A stretch of DNA of 64,000 nt, from assembly GCF_003627755.1 (NCBI RefSeq), contig NZ_CP032694.1, positions 2,843,501-2,907,500 on the forward strand, in the 5' to 3' direction. A program made the translations under genes and the position numbers. Shown piece by piece: positions 36,342-43,253 of this stretch. Origin of the DNA: Rhizobium jaguaris (GTDB taxonomy: Bacteria; Pseudomonadota; Alphaproteobacteria; Rhizobiales; Rhizobiaceae). A model generated the notes under the pieces. The model was not told the origin of the DNA, did not search any database, and saw only the letters and a program-made list of their open reading frames with translations. Position 1 is the first letter of the stretch; each line of letters opens with the position of its first letter.

Positions 36342-36911
36342 CTAGACCGCGATTGCCGTCAGCGGCAAATCTTCGTCGTCATCCCTGTCGCCGACGACAA
36401 CCGGGATGGCTGCGTCACGCCAGGCGATCGTACCCGTCAGCCGCGCATGGATATCGGCGGCGATCGGCACGACGAGAACCCTGTTCGGATCGACCGGCCC
36501 CGGAAACGCCAGTGCATTGTAAGCGACCTTCTCAAAGCCGAGCGGACCGTAATACGGCGGATCGCCCACCAGGATCACGGCTTCCGACCCTTTGCGCTTG
36601 GCTGCTTCGACGGCAATCCGCACGAGCTCGCGGCCGATGCCCTGGTTCTTGTGCGACGGCCGGACGGCGAGCGGTCCCAGCAGATGCCCCTTGACCGAAC
36701 CGGCCAGGACCGGCGTCATCCGAACGGAGGCGATCGTCTCGCCGTCGTCGGCGCAGATGAAGGAGAGCGAGCGGTCATGCGGCCCCTGCTCACGAATCCG
36801 CGCTGCGGCACGAGTGAACCGGCCGGGACCGAATGCTTCTTCGTTGATGAGTTCGATGACAGCGTCATGCGACGCGTCCTCAGTGAGGTAGACGAGATCG
36901 TGCTTGTGCAT
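36342..36911 (-). CDS. GNAT family N-acetyltransferase (YhbS-like)
   Basis: Acetyltransferase (189 aa) with LLGPLAVRPSHKNQGIGRELVRIAVEAAKRKG as the acetyl-CoA binding loop and VGDPPYYGPLGFEKV after it, a sequence order seen in YhbS-type proteins. The N-terminal RFTRAAARIREQGPHDRSLSF part is also typical. It has its own terminator. It reads toward phoX on the same strand but is insulated by that terminator. Substrate unknown. Confidence 0.92.
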   Translation of the reverse strand: MHKHDLVYLTEDASHDAVIELINEEAFGPGRFTRAAARIREQGPHDRSLSFICADDGETIASVRMTPVLAGSVKGHLLGPLAVRPSHKNQGIGRELVRIAVEAAKRKGSEAVILVGDPPYYGPLGFEKVAYNALAFPGPVDPNRVLVVPIAADIHARLTGTIAWRDAAIPVVVGDRDDDEDLPLTAIAV

Positions 36912-37294
36912 TAGACCAAAGAAACCAGATAGACAGACGGAATGGTTCTCGAAAACGCTTGTCGAGCGTTCGGGATCATCGGCGTCGTCGCAGGCTTCTG
37001 GTTGCTTTCATGACAAGTGGTCCTCAAAGTATGGCAAGCCCGATAGCAGGAAATATTCCGCCCGTCCAATGTAAAATGCGAGCGGTTGTTTCTTGAGGCA
37101 TGATCGTGTCGGCATCATGTCGTTTGATCAACCATGATTTCATCCGAAAACCGCTTCGCACTTTTCGTTACGCGGTCCTTCGGTTCGGGATCATGTCTGT
37201 GACGCACTGTTCATCGTTTGCTGCCTCGAAATTCGGCGAACATACCGTATTTTCCAATTCAAGTTTCTCGATAGGATTTCCGAAAGGATAGGCA
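36912..37294. other. Intergenic region with repeat-like sequence (383 bp)
   Basis: Divergent spacer between a GNAT gene and a glutathionyl-hydroquinone reductase gene. It carries a palindrome-rich repeat-like segment at about 37112-37200. No promoter was clear. A 63-codon frame at 37100-37291 is likely chance. Confidence 0.4.
37112..37200. repeat. Rhizobial intergenic palindromic repeat-like element
   Basis: The segment contains CATGATTTCATCCGAAAACC, CTTCGCACTTTTCG and GGGATCATG, a combination that resembles interspersed palindromic repeats of Rhizobiaceae genomes. The assignment is from memory of the pattern; only one copy was noticed in this window. Confidence 0.35.
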
Positions 37295-38284
37295 ATGGGC
37301 ATGTTGGTTGACGGCGTTTGGCATGACGTCTGGTACGACACCAAAGAAGCTAAGGGCCATTTCAAACGCGTCGCTTCGCAGTTTCGCAACTGGGTCACCG
37401 TGGACGGCACCCCTGGCCCGAGCGGTACGGGCGGCTTCAAGGCTGAGGCAGACCGATACCATCTCTACGTTTCGCTAGCATGCCCTTGGGCGCACCGTAC
37501 ATTGATCTTCCGCAAGCTGAAGAAGCTCGAAAACCTCATCTCCGTTTCCATCGTCGATCCGCTAATGCTGGAAAATGGCTGGGAGTTCAAAGGCCAGGAT
37601 GGGGGTACCGTCGACCATCTCTTCGGTGCAAAAGCGCTCTGGGAAATATACGTCAAAGCCGATCCGCATTATTCCGGCCGCGTCACCGTTCCCGTCCTCT
37701 GGGACAAACAGACCGGAACGATCGTCAATAACGAATCCTCCGAAATCATCCGCATGTTCAACAGCGCGTTTGACGGGCTGACGGGCTCGAAGGACGATTT
37801 TTATCCGATGGACCTGCGCGGCGACATCGATGCGCTGAACGAGATCGTCTACGATACGGTCAACAACGGCGTCTACAAATCCGGCTTCGCCACCACACAG
37901 GACGCCTATGAGCAGAATGTCCGCCGACTGTTCGAAACCCTGGATATGCTCGACAAGCGCCTGGAAGGAAGCCGCTACCTCTTTGGCGACCGACTGACCG
38001 AGGCCGATTGGCGGCTATTCACCACGCTCGCCCGCTTCGATGCGGTCTATGTCGGCCATTTCAAATGCAATATCCGCCGCATTGAGGATTACCGCAACCT
38101 GCCCGGATATCTGCGCGACCTCTACCAGATCCCCGGCGTCGCCGAGACGACCAACCTCATGCACATCAAGAATCACTATTATCGCAGCCACCGGACGATC
38201 AACCCCACCGGCATCGTCCCCATCGGCCCCGAGCTCGATTTCGATCGACCGCATGCACGAGAGCGGCTGGCAAAGGCGGCTTGA
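37295..38284 (+). CDS. Glutathionyl-hydroquinone reductase (Xi-class glutathione transferase)
   Basis: Xi-class GST (329 aa, YqjG/PcpF type) that reduces glutathionyl-hydroquinones. The catalytic Cys63 lies in SLACPWAHRTL. TVPVLWDKQTGTIVNNESSEIIRMFN is the thioredoxin-fold cis-Pro and glutathione site, and LFGDRLTEADWRLFTTLARFDAVYVGHFKCN is the class signature. AAAGGA lies 8 nt before the ATG. Monocistronic, convergent with a NUDIX gene. Confidence 0.94.
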   Translation: MGMLVDGVWHDVWYDTKEAKGHFKRVASQFRNWVTVDGTPGPSGTGGFKAEADRYHLYVSLACPWAHRTLIFRKLKKLENLISVSIVDPLMLENGWEFKGQDGGTVDHLFGAKALWEIYVKADPHYSGRVTVPVLWDKQTGTIVNNESSEIIRMFNSAFDGLTGSKDDFYPMDLRGDIDALNEIVYDTVNNGVYKSGFATTQDAYEQNVRRLFETLDMLDKRLEGSRYLFGDRLTEADWRLFTTLARFDAVYVGHFKCNIRRIEDYRNLPGYLRDLYQIPGVAETTNLMHIKNHYYRSHRTINPTGIVPIGPELDFDRPHARERLAKAA

Positions 38285-38294
38285 GGCGGCAAGG

Positions 38295-38786
38295 CTACCA
38301 ATAATTCGAGGGCGGCGCGTCGCCCTCCAGCTCCTTCAGCCGCCGATAGGTTGCCTTGGTCGTTCCGGGCGGCAGGGCGTCGGTCGAAAAGAAACCGCTT
38401 TCGACGATCTCGAGATCCGGCTTGCGTGGCGCAGTCTGCTCGACTTCCACACGGTAGAAGACGACGTGATCCCGCTTGCTGATCCGGTTGTTGAAATAGA
38501 CGTGGAAGAGCTGCGGCCGGCCCGATATCACCAGATTGCCCTCCTCTCGCAATTCCTTCGTCAGCGCCTGCTCCACCGTCTCGTGGCGCTCGACACCGCC
38601 GCCCGGCATATGCCAGCCGGCGACGTAGGAATGCCGTACCAGGAAAAGCCGCCCCTCCTTATCGAAACACGCCGCCCTCACGCCCATGGTCATGCTGCGG
38701 GTCAGCACGAAATAGCTATGCAGCATTCTGCCGAACAGCTTGGCTCGCCAACCGCGGGCCTCGTCGGGAGCAGCGCCGTCGTTCAT
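38295..38786 (-). CDS. NUDIX hydrolase
   Basis: NUDIX-family pyrophosphohydrolase (163 aa). The NUDIX box is GGGVERHETVEQALTKELREEGNL; its core reads KELREEGN, a slight departure from REUXEE. Preceding residues LVRHSYVAGWHMPGGG are typical. I chose ATG 38786 (GGGAGCCGGGG just upstream); the frame start 57 nt earlier adds a less likely tail. The gene diverges from a metallophosphoesterase gene. Substrate unknown. Confidence 0.9.
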   Translation of the reverse strand: MNDGAAPDEARGWRAKLFGRMLHSYFVLTRSMTMGVRAACFDKEGRLFLVRHSYVAGWHMPGGGVERHETVEQALTKELREEGNLVISGRPQLFHVYFNNRISKRDHVVFYRVEVEQTAPRKPDLEIVESGFFSTDALPPGTTKATYRRLKELEGDAPPSNYW

Positions 38787-38854
38787 GCCCCGGCTCCCGT
38801 GCTGGGATCGGCTATCGAAAAACCGATGTATTTGTTTTGACAATAGACTGAGCT

Positions 38855-39775
38855 ATGTCTCATCTCATGTTCAAGCTCGCGCATATTTCCGACATTCACC
38901 TGGGCCCCCTGCCACGGCTTTCGATCAGAGAATTGGCCTCCAAACGCATTACCGGATTTGTGAACTGGCACCGGAACCGGCGCAAGCATCTTTTTGGTGG
39001 GACGCTCGACCTTCTGCTCGAGGACATCAAATCAAAGCAGGCCGATCATCTTGCCGTGACCGGCGATCTCGTCAATCTCGCCAGTGGCATCGAAATCCGC
39101 ACCGCCGCCGAATGGCTGAAGACGCTTGGCGATCCAGCCTTCACCTCCGTCGTGCCCGGCAATCACGATGCCTATGTGCCCGGCTCCTACGAGAAGGCCA
39201 TGCGCGCCTGGTATCCCTATGTCCAGGGCGACCATGCGCCGGCTGATTGGCAGGAGGACCGGCGCATTTTCCCCTATTTGCGCATTCGCGACAATGTCGC
39301 GCTGATCGGCTGCTCGACGGCGGTGGCGACGCCGCCCTTTGCGGCCAGTGGCTTTTACTCGGCCAGGCAGGCACGCGAGACCGTGAATATGCTGCGCGCC
39401 GCCGGAGAGGCCGGCCTCTTTCGCGTGGTCATGATCCACCACCCGCCAATCCGGGGTGCCACTAGCTTCTATAAGCGCATGATCGGCATCCGCCGATTCG
39501 CTGCAGTCATCTCGACCGGCGGCGCCGAACTGGTCCTGCACGGCCACACTCATCTCAACACGCTGCATTGGCTGAGGGGGCCGACCGGTCAGGTGCCCGT
39601 CGTCGGTATCGCGTCGGCCTCGCAAGGTCCTGGCGGGCTGAAGCCGGCTGCCGCCTACAATCTCTTCACCATTGCGGGCCATCCCGGCGCCTGGGAACTC
39701 AAGGCCGAGCGCTTTAGCCTCAATGCACGAGGCGACGACATACAGCCTCAAGGCGTCGATATCCTGCCGTCATAA
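38855..39775 (+). CDS. Calcineurin-like metallophosphoesterase
   Basis: Dimetal phosphoesterase (306 aa). The metal ligands are in the standard order: HISDIHLG, VTGDLVNLA, VPGNHDAY, IHHPPIRG and LHGHTHLN. No signal peptide is evident. An in-frame ATG four codons later (38867) is an alternative start, since neither has a strong ribosome site. Members of this group act on cyclic nucleotides, lipids such as UDP-diacylglucosamine, or phospho-proteins; substrate not assignable here. Confidence 0.93.
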   Translation: MSHLMFKLAHISDIHLGPLPRLSIRELASKRITGFVNWHRNRRKHLFGGTLDLLLEDIKSKQADHLAVTGDLVNLASGIEIRTAAEWLKTLGDPAFTSVVPGNHDAYVPGSYEKAMRAWYPYVQGDHAPADWQEDRRIFPYLRIRDNVALIGCSTAVATPPFAASGFYSARQARETVNMLRAAGEAGLFRVVMIHHPPIRGATSFYKRMIGIRRFAAVISTGGAELVLHGHTHLNTLHWLRGPTGQVPVVGIASASQGPGGLKPAAAYNLFTIAGHPGAWELKAERFSLNARGDDIQPQGVDILPS

Positions 39776-39868
39776 TCTGTGGCATTTTGTGAATGCTCTT
39801 CTGTCGTTTCGGTAGCGTTTTCGAATATCCGGAGCTACAATTCTTCGACGTGATTTCTGGAGGATATC

Positions 39869-40435
39869 ATGGCTTTTGGTGCAGCGATGAAGAGTTCTGC
39901 CGTGGCGGCGCTTGCCGTCGGATTTCTGTTCGGCGTCAGCTTGCAGGCCCTCGCTGCCGGCTCCGAGAGCGACGAGACGGCCCCGCCACCGAAGACCAAA
40001 ACCACAACCAAATGCACGGACGGCAAGGTCTGGGACAAGGATAAAAAAGAATGCGTGAAACCGCAGAAAAGCGGTTTCAACGACGATCAGCTTTTCCAGG
40101 CGGCGCGCGAATTCGCCTATGCGGGCCAATATGACAACGCCATCACCGTCCTGAAGCTCGCCAAGAACCAGGACGATCCCCGCATTCTCAACTATCTCGG
40201 TTATTCCAACCGCAAGGCCGGACGCATGCAGCTCGGCATGACCTATTATCGCGAGGCCCTGCAGCGCGACGAGAACTACATCCTCGCACGCTCCTATATG
40301 GGCCAGGCGCTGCTCGAGCAGGGCGATGTCCGGGCGGCGCGTGTGCAGCTTGTCGAAATCCGCGACCGCGGCGGCGAAAACACCTGGGCCTATCGCTCGC
40401 TGCTGCAATCGCTGAATGGTCAAATCAGGTATTGA
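39869..40435 (+). CDS. Secreted TPR-repeat protein
   Basis: Periplasmic protein (188 aa) with a signal peptide (AVAALAVGFLFGVSLQALA|A) and a Lys/Thr-rich linker with two cysteines (KCTDGKVWDKDKKECVKP). Two to three tetratricopeptide repeats follow (LFQAAREFAYAGQYDNAITVL, ILNYLGYSNRKAGRMQLGMTYY, ARSYMGQALLEQGDVRAARVQL). GGAGG lies 6 nt before the ATG. Likely a protein-interaction adaptor; partners unknown. It precedes an ECF sigma/anti-sigma pair by about 210 bp. Confidence 0.9.
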   Translation: MAFGAAMKSSAVAALAVGFLFGVSLQALAAGSESDETAPPPKTKTTTKCTDGKVWDKDKKECVKPQKSGFNDDQLFQAAREFAYAGQYDNAITVLKLAKNQDDPRILNYLGYSNRKAGRMQLGMTYYREALQRDENYILARSYMGQALLEQGDVRAARVQLVEIRDRGGENTWAYRSLLQSLNGQIRY

Positions 40436-40646
40436 AGGAGGCGCGGACACACCATTCCTCAAGATCATGTGAGAAGTGGAGAGGAAGCACACAACCGCTT
40501 TTTGAAGACTTGCGAAACGGCACGAAAATGGTTCATACCAACACAGGACAATCCTTCGGCCCAGTTAGCTTTTTCCCGAAGAAAAGCCATCTTTTGCTGG
40601 AAGACACCTGCAGCTCGACAACCTCCAACGTCTCCTTGGAAAGACA

Positions 40647-41162
40647 ATGCCCACGCCGGTAGCAGCCATCGACATCAGACGCGATCTGGTCGGCCTTCTT
40701 CCGAAGCTCCGGCGCTTCGCTGTAACGCTGACCGGCGATCTGGCTGAAGCGGACGAACTCGTGCAGAGCGTTTGCCAACGCGGCATTGCGAAATTCCATC
40801 TCTGGAACAATGATGGCCGGCTGGAAAGCTGGCTCTACACCATGGCCCGCCATCAATGGGTCGATGAGTCCCGCCGTCACCGACTGCGGCCCGCCACCAA
40901 GGGCAGCGCACTGGAGCAAGGCGAGCTGGCTGCATCGGGCACGCATACGAATCCGGTCGAAGCAAACGAAGCGCACCAAATGGTCACATCTTTGCCCGAA
41001 GGACTTGCCAGTGTCTTCCTGCTCGTCGATGTCGAAGGGCACAGCTACAAGCAGACGGCCGATATTCTTGGCATTCCCCTGTCGATGGTGACGTCGCGGC
41101 TTTCCAGCGCTCGCCTTCGCCTGGCAACTCAAGGTCACAGCCGCTCGCCGCGAAGGTTTTAA
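40647..41162 (+). CDS. ECF-family RNA polymerase sigma factor
   Basis: Group 4 sigma factor (171 aa). Region 2 spans LLPKLRRFAVTLTGDLAEADELVQSVCQRGI to SWLYTMARHQWVDESRR, and region 4 is LPEGLASVFLLVDVEGHSYKQTADILGIPLSMVTSRLSSARLRL, an HTH for -35 recognition. Its stop codon is 12 nt before the downstream anti-sigma gene. It lacks a C-terminal extension. Target promoters cannot be inferred; the secreted TPR gene upstream may be in the same regulon. Confidence 0.94.
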   Translation: MPTPVAAIDIRRDLVGLLPKLRRFAVTLTGDLAEADELVQSVCQRGIAKFHLWNNDGRLESWLYTMARHQWVDESRRHRLRPATKGSALEQGELAASGTHTNPVEANEAHQMVTSLPEGLASVFLLVDVEGHSYKQTADILGIPLSMVTSRLSSARLRLATQGHSRSPRRF

Positions 41163-41174
41163 GCATTGCAGGAT

Positions 41175-42014
41175 ATGAAGAAAATGCCGCTTGAAGCTCG
41201 TTTGTCCGCCTTTATGGACGGCGAGACAAGCCGCGAGGAGAAAGAAGAGCTAGAGCGGCTCATTGCCTCCGACCCGGAAGCCCGCCGGATTTTCAATGAG
41301 CTGAAGCACGGCTCCGATGTTGGCCGCAAGGCTTTCGACGAGGTGCTGAAGGAGCCGGTGCCATTGGCGCTTGTGCGCTCCATCAAAAGCGCACAAGCGC
41401 CGAAGGCGCGCGAACCTGCCCCTCGCCTTTCGCCGCCATCCCTGAAGCTTGCTCCGACCGGCCGTCAGGCGCTCGCTGCCGCCCTTGTCCTGTTCGTGGT
41501 CGGCGGTGGCATAGGCTATCTCTTCGGCATCCAGCCGTCAGGCACACCGGCTGCCGCTCCAGTTGCACCAACCGCCGCACCAGCGCCGAGCCGCACATGG
41601 CTGGACGATATCGCCGCCTATCACCGCATCTATTCGCATCAACCGCACCATGTCGTCGAAGTGCAGGCAACCGAGATTGACGAAATAACCAAATGGCTGA
41701 CAGGCACCGTCGGTGTGAAATTCAATCTGCCGGATCTCGCCGCCGACGGATTGGTCTTCCAAGGCGCACGCGTGTTCATCGCCGACGGCAAGCCGACGGG
41801 CCAGTTGATCTACAAGGACCTCGACGGCGATGTCATCGCCATCTGTTTCATGAAGGATGAAGGCGTAGCTGCCGACGGCAATTTTGACGAGACCATCAAG
41901 GACGACGTAAGCGTCGTATCATGGCGCCGCAACGGCACCGCCTATGCCGTCGTCGGCCCCTCTTCCGATGCGATGCTGGATGAGATCGCCAATCGGGTAT
42001 CGACAGAAATTTAA
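41175..42014 (+). CDS. Transmembrane anti-sigma factor
   Basis: Predicted partner that sequesters the upstream ECF sigma factor. The N-terminal part (LEARLSAFMDGETSREEKEELERLIASDPEARRIF) resembles the anti-sigma helical domain but lacks the HxxxCxxC zinc motif. One membrane helix follows (ALAAALVLFVVGGGIGYLFG, near residue 105), then a periplasmic domain of about 150 residues. Start chosen at ATG 41175; ATG 41184 or TTG 41166 are possible. Translationally linked to the sigma gene. Confidence 0.9.
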   Translation: MKKMPLEARLSAFMDGETSREEKEELERLIASDPEARRIFNELKHGSDVGRKAFDEVLKEPVPLALVRSIKSAQAPKAREPAPRLSPPSLKLAPTGRQALAAALVLFVVGGGIGYLFGIQPSGTPAAAPVAPTAAPAPSRTWLDDIAAYHRIYSHQPHHVVEVQATEIDEITKWLTGTVGVKFNLPDLAADGLVFQGARVFIADGKPTGQLIYKDLDGDVIAICFMKDEGVAADGNFDETIKDDVSVVSWRRNGTAYAVVGPSSDAMLDEIANRVSTEI

Positions 42015-42023
42015 GTTGGCCGC

Positions 42024-42056
42024 TAGGCCTTTATGCGTTCATTTTGAATGCACAAA
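42024..42056 (+). terminator. Hairpin after the anti-sigma gene
   Basis: GCCTTT-ATGC-GTTCA opposes TGAATGC-AC-AAAGGC with one mismatch and one G/T wobble around a TTT loop. It lies about 15 nt past the stop codon. No T run follows, so it is a transcript-end structure of uncertain type. Confidence 0.4.
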
Positions 42057-42231
42057 GGCCGCGCTAGTCCTTTGAATCCAGAACATCTTATCCGCTTGCA
42101 GGTGATTTCGCCTGAAAGCGGGATGCGTTAGTCAAAGTCCTGCTTGCGACTTCGGTTCAGCCGGAGATACTATTCGTCAACATCGTACCCAGAGGCATCA
42201 TCCGACGGGGCGCATTCCCTGGAGATCGACC

Positions 42232-42435
42232 ATGTCCGACATTCTGCTGACCATACCGGAGATTGACGAGCGCATCGCGGCAATAAGAGAAAATCTTCGC
42301 GAGTTGATCGAGCAAGCCGCCGCCTACTCTGGAGCGGCGGACGAAGAGCTGGCGTCGGAGCGTATTGCCGAACAGGAAGAAGAACTCGAACGCCTGCTAA
42401 AGCGGCGCGAGGAGCTTTCCAACCAGAAATCATGA
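42232..42435 (+). CDS. Hypothetical coiled-coil protein (67 aa)
   Basis: Small acidic protein. IDERIAAIRENLRELIEQAAAYS and ERIAEQEEELERLLKRREEL form a helical hairpin with heptad spacing, so a coiled coil is likely. GGAG precedes the ATG by about 6-7 nt. No signal or membrane segment. Function unknown; convergent with a heme-copper-like membrane protein gene. Confidence 0.65.
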   Translation: MSDILLTIPEIDERIAAIRENLRELIEQAAAYSGAADEELASERIAEQEEELERLLKRREELSNQKS

Positions 42436-42486
42436 CCGCGGGAGAACGGCGGGGAGCTGATGCCCCTACCGCCTCTTGTTGCAAGA

Positions 42487-42891
42487 TCAGTGAGACCGCG
42501 CCGGCGAAATCGTTGCGTTGGCCTGCTCAGCTGAAAAGATGATGAAGGCGAACAACAGAACGCCAAGGAAAATCACGATCGACGCGGCCGCTACGATCGG
42601 TTCCATCGCCATATTGCCGAGAAGCATGAGATACAATGCCGGCACCAAGACCGCGACGCCGGCTGTGTAGATGTAATACTGAATCATCGCCAGCCGCCTC
42701 TCCGCCTTTTGCGGGTTCAGCGCATGGTAACCGCCGAAGAGCGCCATGGTCACCCAGCCGAGGAGATTGGCATGCGCATGGGCGCCGATGACACTGTGAT
42801 CCTCGGTGATTGCCATTTTCAGGCCTATTCCAATTCCGATGATCAGAAAGATGATTGCTGTCTTGAAATACAGATTGGCAAGGCGCGGCAT
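42487..42891 (-). CDS. Small cytochrome oxidase subunit I-like membrane protein
   Basis: Membrane protein of 134 aa with four helices. HAHANLLGWVTMALFGGYHAL resembles the heme-ligand helix of heme-copper oxidase subunit I, but a normal subunit is about 450-550 aa with twelve helices. Length and the intact start suggest a distinct small family, often annotated as cytochrome-c oxidase in rhizobia, not a fragment. No oxidase subunits adjoin it. Whether it binds heme is unknown. Confidence 0.75.
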   Translation of the reverse strand: MPRLANLYFKTAIIFLIIGIGIGLKMAITEDHSVIGAHAHANLLGWVTMALFGGYHALNPQKAERRLAMIQYYIYTAGVAVLVPALYLMLLGNMAMEPIVAAASIVIFLGVLLFAFIIFSAEQANATISPARSH

Positions 42892-43087
42892 GTTTCCCTC
42901 CCAGACTTTTGCCGAAGATTCTTAAAATATCACGCCGGTCTGCCGCTCTGGAATATAGCTTAATGGCCAATATCGGGTGGATTGGCCTCCAAGGTCTTGC
43001 ACCCGATCCGAAATAGACCGCACGTGCCTCTGGTTGAGGTCATCTTGCACAACCGCCAGGACCTCTAATTTAGACAATCATTTTTGC

Positions 43088-43116
43088 ATGACATTGCAGC
43101 CATCATGCGTTATACA
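43088..43116 (+). promoter_or_regulatory. Predicted promoter of ABC exporter paralogue 3
   Basis: ATGACA (43088-43093) and TATACA (43111-43116) with a 17-bp spacer. The start would lie about 25 nt before the leader ORF and 130 nt before the exporter gene. Confidence 0.5.
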
Positions 43117-43147
43117 ACCGCCAAGCGACTTTAGAGGAGAGCGTTTG

Positions 43148-43180
43148 ATGAGAACTCACGGCACAGGAAACCACCGCTGA
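43148..43180 (+). CDS. Putative 10-aa leader peptide upstream of ABC exporter
   Basis: GAGGAG 9 nt before an ATG opens the frame MRTHGTGNHR followed by TGA. Codons 3-6 form the left arm of a 9-bp stem whose right arm is at 43187-43195; a second stem GGGCTG/CAGCCC follows at once. The frame therefore sits where translation would change RNA folding ahead of the exporter gene. Supported by position only. Confidence 0.42.
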   Translation: MRTHGTGNHR

Positions 43181-43214
43181 AAAGCAGTGCCGTGACGGGC
43201 TGCCTGTTCAGCCC
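43156..43214 (+). promoter_or_regulatory. Two consecutive hairpins in exporter leader
   Basis: Stem 1 is TCACGGCAC/GTGCCGTGA (43156-43164 with 43187-43195). Stem 2 is GGGCTG/CAGCCC (43197-43202 with 43209-43214). There is no T-tract after either, so control would more likely be translational than by intrinsic termination. Confidence 0.45.
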
Positions 43215-43253
43215 ATCCATCAAATTGCCATCTCTCGCCCCTGGAGGGCACTC

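Larger units (their letters stand above)
42892..43253. other. Intergenic region before ABC exporter paralogue 3 (362 bp)
   Basis: The plus strand holds a near-consensus promoter (43088-43116), a 10-codon leader ORF (43148-43180) and two hairpins (43156-43195 and 43197-43214) in front of the exporter. The left 190 bp show nothing distinct. Confidence 0.45.

Noticed and set aside
37100..37291. 63-codon plus-strand frame before the glutathionyl-hydroquinone reductase gene
   Set aside because: No ribosome site, and it runs through repeat-like intergenic sequence.
42487..42891. Truncated pseudogene of cytochrome oxidase subunit I
   Set aside because: Start and stop are intact, hydrophobic segments are complete and no further oxidase sequence is found on either side.
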